Source: Gemmatimonas phototrophica (GTDB taxonomy: Bacteria > Gemmatimonadota > Gemmatimonadetes > Gemmatimonadales > Gemmatimonadaceae). From it: a stretch of DNA of 64,000 nt. The number at the start of each line of letters is the position of its first letter. Within the stretch, counting starts at the first letter, position 1. The notes under the pieces were generated by a model. That model made no database searches, was not told the origin of the DNA, and worked only from the letters and a program-made list of their open reading frames with translations. Both the position numbers and the translations under genes were made by a program. The stretch is taken from positions 3,224,001 to 3,288,000 of the forward strand of contig NZ_CP011454.1 in assembly GCF_000695095.2 (NCBI RefSeq), given 5' to 3'. Shown here piece by piece: positions 34,398 through 43,165 of this stretch.

Positions 34398-35708
34398 ATG
34401 CGACTTCCTGCCCGTTTGCTCCCTCGCCTCTCCGCTCGCGGTCTTCTTGCCCTGCTGGGTACGGTTGCCCCCGTCGCATCGGTCGGTGCCCAGTCTGCCC
34501 CCTCCGCCGCGCCGGTGGTGCTGCGCGCCGCGCGACTCCTTGATGGCGCGGGGGGCGTTTTGCTGAACCAGGATGTGGTAGTGGATAACGGCCGTATTGT
34601 AGCCATCCGCCCCGCTCGTGGGCCGCTGCCGGCGGGCAGCGTAGACCTTGGCGCTCGCACGTTGCTCCCGGGGTTCATCGATACCCATGTGCATATGGGG
34701 TGGTACATCACCGGTCACGACCGCATGCACACCGACGGCGACGGTGATACGCCTGCGGTGAGTGCCATGGCACACGCCGGCAACGCCTGGGCCACACTGC
34801 ACGCCGGTTTCACTACCGTGCAAAGCATTGGCGAGGCCGACAACGCCACGCTGCGCGACGCCATCCAGCGCGGATGGATTCCAGGGCCGCGCATTCTCAC
34901 CTCTCTCGGATCACTGAACGAACGCACGCGCGGCGGGTCCCCTGATTCATTGCGGGCCGTTGTGCGGCGCTTCAAGCAACAGGGGGCCGACGTGATCAAG
35001 ATCTTCGCGTCCAAGAGTATTCGCGACGGTGGCGAAGCAACAATGACGCCGGAGCAGCTGCAAGCCGCGTGTGGCGAGTCCACCGCACAAGGACTCCGCT
35101 CGGTAGTGCATGCCCACTCGGCCGATGCAGCGCAGCGCGCGGCGCGGGCCGGGTGTACCCAGGTAGAGCATGGCGTGTTTGCCGACGACGCTACCCGTTC
35201 CGCGTTCGTGCAACACGGCACCTTTTTTGACCCGCAGTGTGGCCTGGTCTTTCGCAATTATCTCGACCATAAACCGTGGTTTGAAGGGATTGGCAACTAC
35301 AATGCGGCCGGTTTTGCGTCCATGGAGCAGGCACTCCCGCTCGCCGAGGCAGGGATTGGGCTGGCGTCGCGCACGAAGGGGCTCAAGTTGGTGTTCGGCA
35401 CTGATGCGGTGGCGGGCGCACATGGCCGGAACGCCGAAGAACTGGTGTGCCGGGTGCGCCGAGGCGGGCAGAACGCAATGGATGCCATTGTGAGCGCCAC
35501 GAGCCGCGCGGCGGAATCGCTGCGCCTGGAGCGGGAGATTGGCCGTGTGGCCGTTGGGCTGTCGGCCGATCTCATTGCCACCGATGGCGATCCGTCGCAG
35601 GAAATTGAGGCATCACAACGGGTCTCGTTTGTCATGCGCACGGGGACGATTTACCGCAACGATGGCGCCCGCTTCACTGCCGGACGTCGCAACAGAGGAG
35701 TGCGTTAA
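34398..35708 (+). CDS. Secreted metal-dependent amidohydrolase (imidazolonepropionase-like)
   Basis: A 436-residue exported amidohydrolase. ATG 34398 starts a signal peptide cleaved near SVGAQS; the frame is open twelve codons upstream. The N-terminal composite barrel is followed by the metal-binding HVH (H97, H99) in GFIDTHVHMG. Next come the metal-site Lys in ADVIKIFAS, VVHAHS and VEHG for the remaining His ligands, and GTDA with the catalytic Asp. This subgroup contains prolidase-like and organophosphate- or Xaa-Pro-acting enzymes; the substrate is not predictable. It heads a three-gene unit: the next gene begins within its stop codon (TAATG). Confidence 0.9.
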   Translation: MRLPARLLPRLSARGLLALLGTVAPVASVGAQSAPSAAPVVLRAARLLDGAGGVLLNQDVVVDNGRIVAIRPARGPLPAGSVDLGARTLLPGFIDTHVHMGWYITGHDRMHTDGDGDTPAVSAMAHAGNAWATLHAGFTTVQSIGEADNATLRDAIQRGWIPGPRILTSLGSLNERTRGGSPDSLRAVVRRFKQQGADVIKIFASKSIRDGGEATMTPEQLQAACGESTAQGLRSVVHAHSADAAQRAARAGCTQVEHGVFADDATRSAFVQHGTFFDPQCGLVFRNYLDHKPWFEGIGNYNAAGFASMEQALPLAEAGIGLASRTKGLKLVFGTDAVAGAHGRNAEELVCRVRRGGQNAMDAIVSATSRAAESLRLEREIGRVAVGLSADLIATDGDPSQEIEASQRVSFVMRTGTIYRNDGARFTAGRRNRGVR

Positions 35709-36355
35709 TGGCAACGAGCGAACCGCGGGGCACGGCGCGCCGCGACTTTCTGAAGGCCGCTGGGGTGCTGGCGGTGGGCACTGCCACGGTGGGCTCGGCG
35801 GCAGCGTGTGATGTGAAAGAACCCACGCAGACCGCCGCGGACGATCAGGGCCTCGAGCGAGTACGGGGGTTTGACCGCACGATGTTGGATGCCGTGGCCG
35901 CAGCCGTGTTGCCGGAGTCGTTGGGGGCGCCGGCCATTCGCGCCGTCACCGATCGTTTTGTGGCCTGGGCCGACGGCTATGACCCGGTGGCGGAGGAGAT
36001 GCACGGCTACGGATACGCGGATATCCGCTACCTCCCGGCCGATCCGGCTCCGGCGTGGCGGGCACAATTGCAGGCGCTGGATGTGTTGGCGCAGAAAACC
36101 ACACGCCAATCGTTTGCGCGCCTTCCGTTGGACGCACAGCGTGCGGTCCTCTCGGCCACATTGAGAACGGAGCGTGGGGATCGTCTGCCGTCGCCTCTGG
36201 GCGCTCGTCATGTGGCATTGGCGGTACTCGCGTTCTGGGGCAGTTCCCCCGAGGCTTGGAACCTGGCCCTTGGTGCACAGGTGAGCCCCGCTACCTGTCG
36301 CACGCTGGGGGATGCCGTGAAGCGTCCGCTGCCCTTGGCGGGAGAGCGCGCGTGA
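35708..36355 (+). CDS. Tat-exported gluconate 2-dehydrogenase subunit 3-like protein
   Basis: A 215-residue small subunit of membrane-bound FAD dehydrogenases. A twin-arginine signal (TARRDFLKAAGVLAVG, residues 9-24) ends near SAAAC, which may be a lipidation or cleavage site. The remainder is helical with the family's pattern (LDAVAAAVLPESLG, then ADIRYLPADPAP). Subunits of this kind fold with the GMC flavoprotein in the cytoplasm and carry it across the membrane by the Tat system, since the large subunit has no signal of its own. The GMC gene starts inside its stop codon (GTGA), as such a complex requires. The start overlaps the amidohydrolase stop. Confidence 0.88.
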   Translation: MATSEPRGTARRDFLKAAGVLAVGTATVGSAAACDVKEPTQTAADDQGLERVRGFDRTMLDAVAAAVLPESLGAPAIRAVTDRFVAWADGYDPVAEEMHGYGYADIRYLPADPAPAWRAQLQALDVLAQKTTRQSFARLPLDAQRAVLSATLRTERGDRLPSPLGARHVALAVLAFWGSSPEAWNLALGAQVSPATCRTLGDAVKRPLPLAGERA

Positions 36356-37968
36356 TCATTCAAAATTCCGAGACCACGGTGCACGAAGCGGACATCTGCA
36401 TCGTTGGCAGTGGCATTACCGCCGCCATGATGGCGGCGCATCTCGCGGAGCACACCACACAATCCGTACTGGTGGTGGAAGCGGGGAAACCCACCACGGC
36501 GTTCCGCGACCGCACCCGCGCCCGCGAGCGCTTTCTGGCGTACGGCGAGAGCCCATGGAAGGCCGATCACCTCGACGATCAGAACGCCTTTGGAACAACG
36601 TGGGGCTTTTCGCCGAGTATGCACGTAGGCGGGCTGGCCATGCATTGGGGTGGCGTGTCTCCGCGCTATTCACCCGAAGATTTCCAGCTTCGCTCGCTGT
36701 ATGGGGTAGGGAGCGACTGGCCCTTCAGCTACACCGACCTCGATCCGTTCTATCAGGAAGCCGAGGAACGCATGGGTGTGGCTGGTGAGCAGGGGCCGCC
36801 AGCGCTTGATCCTCGCGGCAAACCGTATCCGTTACCACCGCTGCCAATCAACTACAACCTGGCGCAGTTGCAGCAGTGGGCCGGCAAGGCGGATATCGCC
36901 ACCTGGAGTACCCCCAGCGCCAAGAATTCTGTGGAGCGCGATGGGCGGGCGCAGTGTCAGCGGTGCGACACCTGCTATCCGGTATGCCCAACCGGCGCGA
37001 AATATTCGCCGGATTTCACGTGGGACGCGCTGATGGCCGCCAAGAAGATTACGCTGCTCACACAAACGCTCATTCGCCGACTGGAAGCCGACGCGAAGAC
37101 TGGGCGGATCACCGCCGCGACGGGTAACCGCACCGACGCAACCGGGGCGCCGGTGACGGTGCGGGCCAAAACGTTTGTACTGGCGGCGGGTTTTGTGTGG
37201 TCTCCGCATCTGCTGCTGCTGTCGCGCAGTGAGGCGTTTCCCAATGGCTTGGCCAACCGGAGTGGGCTGGTGGGCAAGTACCTGGCCGGGCATCGCAATG
37301 TGAACGCGTATCTACAGTTGCCCATGGAACTGCTGCCGGGGATCAACGCGCAGCATTCGTTGGTCAGCAAGCAGTTCATGCGCCCGGGCAAGCAGTCACG
37401 CTATCTGCGTCACGACCTGCGGATCTGGGAGTCAAGTGTCGGGCGCGAGCCGCGACTGCGCGACGACAACGAGACGCTGCTGTTTGGTGATGCCCTGCTG
37501 AAGGACTGGCAGCAGCGCGCCAAGGGGGCCACGGCGCGGGTGCGCGGCTACTACGACGTGTTGCCGGACAAGGAAAGCAAGTTGTGGCTCGATAACACGC
37601 ACACGAACCGCTTTGGCGATCCCATGCCCACCATGGCCTTCAAGGACGCGCCGGAGAGCGCGGCGTTGCGTGAGTTTCAGGAAGAGTCGCTGCGTGACCT
37701 GTTCCGGCGCATGGCGAAAGCCGGCGGCGGGGAAATCCTGCGCATGGAGAACAGCGCTAACGATTTGGGGCAGGAGCATCCCACCGGTGGCTGCCGCATG
37801 GGCACGGACCCGATGGACAGCGTAGTCAACGGCGATGGGCGGGCGCACGACCACGAGAATCTCTGGGTGGCCGGTGCCCCGGCGCAGCCGACCGCGAGCT
37901 GCTGCAATGGCACGCTCACGTTTGTGGCCGTGGGGCTCAAGACGGCGGCGGCGATTGCGAAGGGCTGA
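36352..37968 (+). CDS. GMC family FAD-dependent oxidoreductase with four-Cys cluster motif
   Basis: A 538-residue flavoprotein of the glucose-methanol-choline family; GTG 36352 overlaps the previous stop codon, and the longer frame from 36055 is not needed. FAD binding is shown by GSGITA (19-24) and the Glu-ending strand VLVVEAGKP. The C-terminal GMC domain has the catalytic region HPTGGCRMG. At Cys202-205-208-212 lies a CX2CX2CX3CP motif, in the place where related FAD-dependent sugar dehydrogenases hold a 3Fe-4S cluster with three Cys. It probably oxidises a sugar or polyol in the periplasm together with the Tat subunit; no cytochrome c subunit follows. It might pass electrons through the iron-sulfur site to another acceptor. 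Confidence 0.9.
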   Translation: MIIQNSETTVHEADICIVGSGITAAMMAAHLAEHTTQSVLVVEAGKPTTAFRDRTRARERFLAYGESPWKADHLDDQNAFGTTWGFSPSMHVGGLAMHWGGVSPRYSPEDFQLRSLYGVGSDWPFSYTDLDPFYQEAEERMGVAGEQGPPALDPRGKPYPLPPLPINYNLAQLQQWAGKADIATWSTPSAKNSVERDGRAQCQRCDTCYPVCPTGAKYSPDFTWDALMAAKKITLLTQTLIRRLEADAKTGRITAATGNRTDATGAPVTVRAKTFVLAAGFVWSPHLLLLSRSEAFPNGLANRSGLVGKYLAGHRNVNAYLQLPMELLPGINAQHSLVSKQFMRPGKQSRYLRHDLRIWESSVGREPRLRDDNETLLFGDALLKDWQQRAKGATARVRGYYDVLPDKESKLWLDNTHTNRFGDPMPTMAFKDAPESAALREFQEESLRDLFRRMAKAGGGEILRMENSANDLGQEHPTGGCRMGTDPMDSVVNGDGRAHDHENLWVAGAPAQPTASCCNGTLTFVAVGLKTAAAIAKG

Positions 37969-37994
37969 TTCGGTGTGCTTGCGGCGGGGGAAAT

Positions 37995-38164
37995 CAACCG
38001 CTGGGCATGACAACAGCATGAATTACAGCATGACAAACTGCGGAGGTGGGGAACGCGGGTCTGAGAGTGCTCTCCCACACAGCCCCCCACGCTTTTGTCA
38101 CGCTGTTGTCATGCAGGAGGTCATGCTGTTGTCATGCCCAGCGGTTGTCATGCCCAGCGGTTGC
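37995..38164. repeat. Intergenic inverted repeat with 16-base tandem unit
   Basis: Arms 37995-38021 and 38121-38147 are exact reverse complements (27 bases). The right side also carries a 16-base tandem duplication (38128-38143 and 38144-38159), and TGTCATGC-type words recur at about 38096-38153 and as complements at 38005-38035. It fills the gap between the convergent GMC and anti-sigma genes. Confidence 0.8.
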
Positions 38165-38176
38165 CCTTCCCGGCCG

Positions 38177-38437
38177 TTACGCTCCCCGCACCGCCGCCAT
38201 GATGCGGTCGCCAAGCGCGGTATTCGCCGGTCGAGCCACGACGGCACTGCGCAGGGCCCCCAGCGTGAGCGCAATGTGTCCCCCAAACCGTGAGCAGTTG
38301 TCGCAGCTCCCCACATGGGCCTGCAGCTGCGCCACACGGTTATCGCTCAGCGCACCGTCCAAAAAGTCAGACAGGTCCGCCAATACCTCGCGGCAGGGCA
38401 CCCCGGCCACCACAGTATCGAGTGAAGGATCAGTCAT
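38177..38437 (-). CDS. Zinc-binding anti-sigma factor (ZAS type)
   Basis: An 86-residue soluble protein with the complete ZAS signature: Cys15, then His41, Cys45 and Cys48 (C-X25-H-X3-C-X2-C), within a four-helix fold. There is no membrane helix, as in cytoplasmic redox-responsive anti-sigma factors such as RsrA, where oxidation of the Cys releases the sigma factor. Its start lies within the 3' end of the ECF sigma gene (8-base overlap), the usual arrangement of a cognate pair. Signal sensed: probably thiol oxidation or metal, by analogy. Confidence 0.87.
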   Translation of the reverse strand: MTDPSLDTVVAGVPCREVLADLSDFLDGALSDNRVAQLQAHVGSCDNCSRFGGHIALTLGALRSAVVARPANTALGDRIMAAVRGA

Positions 38438-39005
38438 GCGACGCCTCCGAATGCGTAGGCAATCCGGTCAGGGCACGCACGGTGGCGGCCAGGTGAATTC
38501 GGGCTCGGTGCAATCGGCTTTTCATTGCAGCGACCGAGATGTGCAGGACTTCCGCCGTTTCGTCTCCGGAGAAGCCATCCAGCTCCCGCAACGTCAGCAC
38601 TTCCCGTTCGTCGGCGGGGAGGCGCTGCAAGGCGAGCGTCAGCAGTTCACCGTCCCAGGGCGGGTCATCCCCGCCGCTGGCCGGTAGGGCACCCCACCCA
38701 GCCTGCTCGGCCAACTGCTCCACCGACAGCAGATCGTCCGGCTCATCCACACGACGGCGCACCAAGTGGTGCACGCTGTGCCGAGCGATGGTGAACAGCC
38801 AGGCGCGTGCCGACGCGGCGCCACGGTACCCGCCGGCCCCCCGCCACGCCGCGATGAAGGTCTCCTGGACCGCATCATCAACGTCGCGGGAGCCGGTGTA
38901 GGTCTGCAGATACCGGGAGACCGATGGCTGGTACTGCCGCATGAAGGCCTCGAACGCCGCGGCATCGCCGGCAGCTGACGCCGCCAGCAACCCCCCGTCA
39001 TCCAT
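38430..39005 (-). CDS. ECF-type RNA polymerase sigma factor
   Basis: A 191-residue sigma-70 family protein starting at ATG 39005 (the frame is open upstream but overlaps the DUF2892 gene). Region 2 shows AAAFEAFMRQYQPSVSRYLQTYTG and DVDDAVQETFIAAWR. Region 4 shows LPADEREVLTLRELDGFSGDETAEVLHISVAAMKSRLHRAR, a typical helix-turn-helix. No extra C-terminal domain. It is coupled upstream to DUF2892 (TGATG) and downstream to the zinc anti-sigma gene. The promoter it recognises cannot be read from one site; the divergent gap at 39215-39388 is the place to look for autoregulation. Confidence 0.93.
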   Translation of the reverse strand: MDDGGLLAASAAGDAAAFEAFMRQYQPSVSRYLQTYTGSRDVDDAVQETFIAAWRGAGGYRGAASARAWLFTIARHSVHHLVRRRVDEPDDLLSVEQLAEQAGWGALPASGGDDPPWDGELLTLALQRLPADEREVLTLRELDGFSGDETAEVLHISVAAMKSRLHRARIHLAATVRALTGLPTHSEASHD

Positions 39006-39214
39006 CACGACCGCTGTGGCACTTTGCAGGTGGTGAAGCCGAACAGGGTGTACAACGGGCAGCTGCTCAGGGTGGCGGTAAGCAACGGGATGAAGCCGAG
39101 ATAACCCCACGCCGTCTTGGGGCCGGTAAAGGCCAGGGCCAGGAGTCCGATGCCGAGGGCAAAGCGGAAAATGCGATCGACCGTACCGACGTTCTTGGCA
39201 AAGAGAGCAGACAT
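39005..39214 (-). CDS. DUF2892 small membrane protein
   Basis: A 69-residue protein with two membrane helices (about 18-45) and the same paired-cysteine tail as the protein at 32592-32807: a CPL motif (Cys52) and a Cys after FGFTT (Cys63). ATG 39214 is preceded by a purine-rich GGAGCCTCCCC stretch. It is the first gene of the DUF2892-sigma-anti-sigma operon, its stop codon overlapping the sigma start. Being first in a redox-type ECF operon it may be the membrane component of the signal or a target of it; this is inference. Confidence 0.85.
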   Translation of the reverse strand: MSALFAKNVGTVDRIFRFALGIGLLALAFTGPKTAWGYLGFIPLLTATLSSCPLYTLFGFTTCKVPQRS

Positions 39215-39388
39215 GGGGAGGCTCCGATAAGGGTGGTCGCCCGGACCGCGATGACGATCGGGCTCACATGGGAGAGACATAAAATGCAGCAAAGGATTCA
39301 GCGGCGTCGGATGCAATCTGGGTCTGGTGCCAGCGTGCACCACCGGGGCATGTTGCAGGGGTCGTTTCCCTCCAGCCCATTCCTGCCG
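39215..39388. promoter_or_regulatory. Divergent promoter region, ECF operon and DPP4-like peptidase
   Basis: A 174-base gap between divergent genes. It must carry the ECF operon promoter. I see no certain ECF -35/-10 pair. Confidence 0.35.
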
Positions 39389-41566
39389 ATGCGTCGCTCC
39401 GCCTTTCTGATTGCCATCGCCACCGTCGCGCCTGTTGGAGCGCTTGCTGCCCAGCAGCGGGTGCTGACCGCCGCCGATTACGCGCGCGCCGAAAAGTTCC
39501 TCGGCTTCAACACGCAGCCTCTGGTCTCCAATACAGGCGTCCAGCCTACGTGGCTTCCTGACGGCCGGTTTACCTACCGGGTGCGCCAGCCCGATGGCGC
39601 TCAACCCACGTTTGTGGTGAGCGCCAAAGGCGTAAAGACCAACTGCACCGCGACGGGCGCGTCCTGCCCGGCGGCCGAGGCCCCACGCCCGGCGCCGCGC
39701 AACCGCACACGGGCACCCGAAGTGCTGTCTCCCGACGGCAGCAAGGCGGCGTTCATCCGCGAATGGAACCTCTGGGTGCGCGATGTGGCCAGCAATCAGG
39801 AAACGCAGGTCACCGCCGACGGCGTGAAGGATTTCGGGTACGCCACCGACAACGCCGGCTGGGTGCACAGTGATCGGGCCGTGCTGCTCTGGTCGCCTGA
39901 CTCGCGGAAGATCGCCACATTCCAGCAGGATCAGCGCAACGTGGGCGACATGTATCTCGTGCGGACCAAGGTGGGGCACCCCGAGTTGCTGGCGTGGAAG
40001 TATCCGCTGCCTGGTGACAGCGTGGTATCCATGATCCACCGCGTGGTGGTGGATCTGTCGGGCACCGCGCCGCGCGTGGTGCGCTTCAAGATGCCCGCCG
40101 ACCAGCATCGCAGTTCGGTATGCGACCACATTGCCTGCGGCGGCAAGCTGGCTGATGTCGAGTGGTTCCCAGACGGGAGCCAGGTGGCATTTCTCTCCAA
40201 CTCGCGCGACCACAAGGTAGCCACGCTGCGGGTGGCTGATGCCGCCACGGGCGACGTGCGTGATGTGCTGCGCGAAGAAGTGAAGACGCAGTTCGAAAGC
40301 GGCGACGGCGATCAGAACTGGCGGGTGTTGCCTGCCAGCAATGAAGTCATCTGGTTTTCTGAGCGCGACGATTGGGGACAACTCTACCTGTACGATCTCT
40401 CCACTGGTGCGCTCAAGAATCAGATCACGACCGGCGAAGGGACAGTGCTGTCAGTGGAGCGAATTGACGCCAAGACTCGCATGGTGTGGTTTGTGGCCGC
40501 CGGCAAGGAAGCGGGGCGCGATCCATACTTCCGTCATCTCTACCGCGTTGGACTCAACGGCAAGGGGCTTACACTGCTTACGCCTGAAGACGGAGATCAC
40601 AACACCTCGCTCTCCCCCGATGGCGCGCGCTTCGTGGACAGCTGGTCGCGCCCCGACCTGCCCCAGACGGCCGTGCTGCGCGACGCGCGCACCGGAGCAC
40701 TCGTAACGACCCTCGAGAAGGGCGATATCTCCAAACTGGTCGCGACGGGCTGGAAGCCGCCCACGCGCATTACGGTGAAAGACCGCGACGGCAAATGGGA
40801 CCTGTACGGCCTCATGTGGACGCCCACGCAATTGGATTCCACCAGGAAGTACCCGATTATCAACTACATCTACCCGGGTCCGCAGGGTGGTTCGGTGGGC
40901 AGTCGCCAGTTCACGCCGTCCACGCGCGACAATCAGGCGCTGGCTGAGCTGGGGTTCATCGTGGTGGCGATTGACGGCACGGGCAATCCCACGCGTTCCA
41001 AGTCATTTCATGATGCGTACTACGCGCGCATGGGGGACAACACCCTTCCCGACCAGATTGCCGGCATGAAGCAGTTGGCCGCGCGCCATGCCTTTATCGA
41101 TCTCGATCGGGTTGGGATCTGGGGGCACTCGGGGGGCGGGTTCGCCACCGCCGGGGCAATGTTCCGCTATCCGGACTTCTTCAAGGTGGGTATCTCCGAG
41201 TCGGGCAACCACGACAACCGGAACTATGAAGATGACTGGGGCGAGCGTTATCATGGTCTGCTCGTAAAGACCGGCGCCACGGACAGCTACGACGCCGAAG
41301 CCAATCAGGTCTTCGCCAAGAACCTCAAGGGCAAGCTGTTGCTGGCGCATGGCACCCTCGATGACAATGTGCCGCCAGACAACACCTATCTGGTGGTGGA
41401 TGCGCTCATCAAGGCGGGCAAGGATTTTGACCTGCTCATGATCCCCAATGCCGCGCATGGGTATGGACCAGCGTCCAATTACATGATGCGTCGTCGGTGG
41501 GATTATTTCGTACAGCATCTTCTCGGAGCGACGCCGCCACGAGAGTACCAGATCGGCCCGAAGTAG
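39389..41566 (+). CDS. Secreted dipeptidyl-peptidase IV-like S9 peptidase
   Basis: A 725-residue exported peptidase. ATG 39389 starts a signal peptide cleaved near LAAQQR; the frame is open 52 codons upstream. A DPP4-type N-terminal propeller (about 70-470; motifs SPDGSKAAFIREWNLWVRD and WVHSDRAVLLWSPDSRKIATFQQDQR) precedes the catalytic domain (about 500-725). The triad is Ser581 (GHSGGG), Asp659 (LDDNVP) and His690 (NAAHGYG). DPP4-type enzymes remove Xaa-Pro dipeptides from N-termini. The Glu pair of the substrate-binding loop is not obvious, so aminopeptidase specificity is tentative. It ends 26 bases before the histidine kinase. Confidence 0.9.
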   Translation: MRRSAFLIAIATVAPVGALAAQQRVLTAADYARAEKFLGFNTQPLVSNTGVQPTWLPDGRFTYRVRQPDGAQPTFVVSAKGVKTNCTATGASCPAAEAPRPAPRNRTRAPEVLSPDGSKAAFIREWNLWVRDVASNQETQVTADGVKDFGYATDNAGWVHSDRAVLLWSPDSRKIATFQQDQRNVGDMYLVRTKVGHPELLAWKYPLPGDSVVSMIHRVVVDLSGTAPRVVRFKMPADQHRSSVCDHIACGGKLADVEWFPDGSQVAFLSNSRDHKVATLRVADAATGDVRDVLREEVKTQFESGDGDQNWRVLPASNEVIWFSERDDWGQLYLYDLSTGALKNQITTGEGTVLSVERIDAKTRMVWFVAAGKEAGRDPYFRHLYRVGLNGKGLTLLTPEDGDHNTSLSPDGARFVDSWSRPDLPQTAVLRDARTGALVTTLEKGDISKLVATGWKPPTRITVKDRDGKWDLYGLMWTPTQLDSTRKYPIINYIYPGPQGGSVGSRQFTPSTRDNQALAELGFIVVAIDGTGNPTRSKSFHDAYYARMGDNTLPDQIAGMKQLAARHAFIDLDRVGIWGHSGGGFATAGAMFRYPDFFKVGISESGNHDNRNYEDDWGERYHGLLVKTGATDSYDAEANQVFAKNLKGKLLLAHGTLDDNVPPDNTYLVVDALIKAGKDFDLLMIPNAAHGYGPASNYMMRRRWDYFVQHLLGATPPREYQIGPK

Positions 41567-41592
41567 TCCGGCTATTCCCTGAACACGTTTTT

Positions 41593-43095
41593 GTGTCTGC
41601 CACGTTCGTACTGCCCCTGCTGGAACAGGCGTTGTCGCGCCTCAACGATGTTGTGCTCATCACCGAAGCCGAGCCCACAGAGCGACCGGGCCCGCGCATC
41701 GTGTTTGTGAATGCCGCCTTCGAGCGCATGACCGGCTACACGGCCCAGGAGGTGATCGGGTTAACCCCGCGCATCCTCCAGGGGCCACGCACGGACCCGC
41801 AAGTGCTGCGGCAGTTGCGGGAGGCGCTGCATGCCTGGCAGTCGCTGCGGGTATCGCTGACGAACTATCACAAGAACGGCACGCCCTTCGATGTGGAGTT
41901 CGAAGTCATTCCCATTCCTGATGCAGAGGGCTGGTTCACGCATTGGGTATCCATACAGCGCGACATTACACACCGCCGTCTCGCCGAGCAGGTCATCCGG
42001 AACGCAAGTACGCTGGATGAGCTGGGCGCGGGGATCTGCTACGAACTGTGCGAGTATACTGCGGCACATGTGGTGCTCTGGCGGATGCGCCCGCGTGGCC
42101 AGCGGCACTGGCACGTGTTGCAGGCTGGGGTGGAGCGTCTCGTGGACGCCCAGCTCCTTGAGGCCGACGAAACCTGTCGAGTGGTGCCCCTCCCCACCTC
42201 GGGGGAGCTCGAGGTTCAGCTCGTGCTGTGGCATCGCACCACACCGTTTGGTGAGGCGCAGTGTGCATTGGCCGAGGCGGTGGCCGAACGTGCGGCCCCG
42301 GCCGCGGACAGACTGTACGCGGTTCTCAGACAACAGCGCCTTGCCAATGCGTTGCGCCAGTCGGAGAAGCTGGAAGCGATTGGGCGCCTCTCCGGTGGGA
42401 TTGCGCACGATTTCAACAATCTGCTTACCGTGGTGCTGGGCAACGTCGAGTATCTGCAATCGATCGTTCCCGCGTCGGATGAAGTCACCGGCATCTGCAA
42501 TGACATCACCCAGGCGTCCATGCGCGCACGCACGCTGGTGCAGCGACTGCTCGACTTTGGTCGGCAGCGAGTGCCGTCCGTGCAACCGTTTGCCGTGGAT
42601 TCCGTCATTGCCTCGGCGACGGCGCTCCTGGAGCGCACCCTGGCGTCGCCGATACACTTGACGACGGCAGTGGAGGCACCGGCGCCGATCGTGCTCGGCG
42701 ACCCGGCCTTACTCGAACAGGTGCTGGTGAACCTGGTCTTGAATGCCCGCGATGCCATGGTCAGCATGGTGCGCCCGGAACCCGGAGAAATTCGCGTGGT
42801 GGCGGTCCGGGAGGTCATCACGCAAATCGGGCAGGATGGATACATGGCCGCGCTGCCCCCAGGGCGCTATGTGGCGATCGACGTGATGGATGAAGGGCCG
42901 GGGATGACCGATGAGGTCCGGGAGCGCGCGTTCGACCCCTTCTTTACCACCAAGCCGATTGGGGCGCTTGGGGTAGGCGCCGGCCTGGGGCTATCATCGG
43001 CCTTTGGTGCCGTGGCCATGATGGGCGGCACCATCCGCCTTGAGAACATCGAGCCACACGGGCTTCGGGTGCGGGTGCTGGTCCCCAGCGCGTAG
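41593..43095 (+). CDS. PAS-domain sensor histidine kinase, soluble
   Basis: A 500-residue kinase starting at GTG 41593; the open frame upstream lies in the S9 gene. An N-terminal PAS domain (about 15-125) has NAAFERMTGYTAQEVIG but, where LOV photosensors have the flavin-binding Cys motif, it has GLTPRILQG, so it is not a blue-light LOV domain. A GAF-like linker (about 135-240) leads to the dimerisation helix with His272 (GGIAHDFNNLL) and an HATPase domain with N-box NLVLNARDAM, DEGPGM and FFTTK. No membrane helix and no adjacent response regulator: an orphan kinase of the NtrB-like HisKA class. Confidence 0.9.
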   Translation: MSATFVLPLLEQALSRLNDVVLITEAEPTERPGPRIVFVNAAFERMTGYTAQEVIGLTPRILQGPRTDPQVLRQLREALHAWQSLRVSLTNYHKNGTPFDVEFEVIPIPDAEGWFTHWVSIQRDITHRRLAEQVIRNASTLDELGAGICYELCEYTAAHVVLWRMRPRGQRHWHVLQAGVERLVDAQLLEADETCRVVPLPTSGELEVQLVLWHRTTPFGEAQCALAEAVAERAAPAADRLYAVLRQQRLANALRQSEKLEAIGRLSGGIAHDFNNLLTVVLGNVEYLQSIVPASDEVTGICNDITQASMRARTLVQRLLDFGRQRVPSVQPFAVDSVIASATALLERTLASPIHLTTAVEAPAPIVLGDPALLEQVLVNLVLNARDAMVSMVRPEPGEIRVVAVREVITQIGQDGYMAALPPGRYVAIDVMDEGPGMTDEVRERAFDPFFTTKPIGALGVGAGLGLSSAFGAVAMMGGTIRLENIEPHGLRVRVLVPSA

Positions 43096-43165
43096 CATCG
43101 ACCGCGAGTGGGTGCCGCAACGTTTGCGGCATACCACCCCGTGGGCAATCCGGTACATTTCGCGT

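Noticed and set aside
37981-38165. CRISPR-like array from repeated TGTCATGC words.
   Set aside because: The repeats are inverted or directly adjacent at 16 bases, without regular spacers, and no cas gene is near.
41593-41990. PAS domain of the histidine kinase as a LOV blue-light sensor.
   Set aside because: The expected flavin-binding Cys motif (NCRFLQ-type) is replaced by a sequence reading GLTPRILQG with no Cys, so photochemistry is unlikely.
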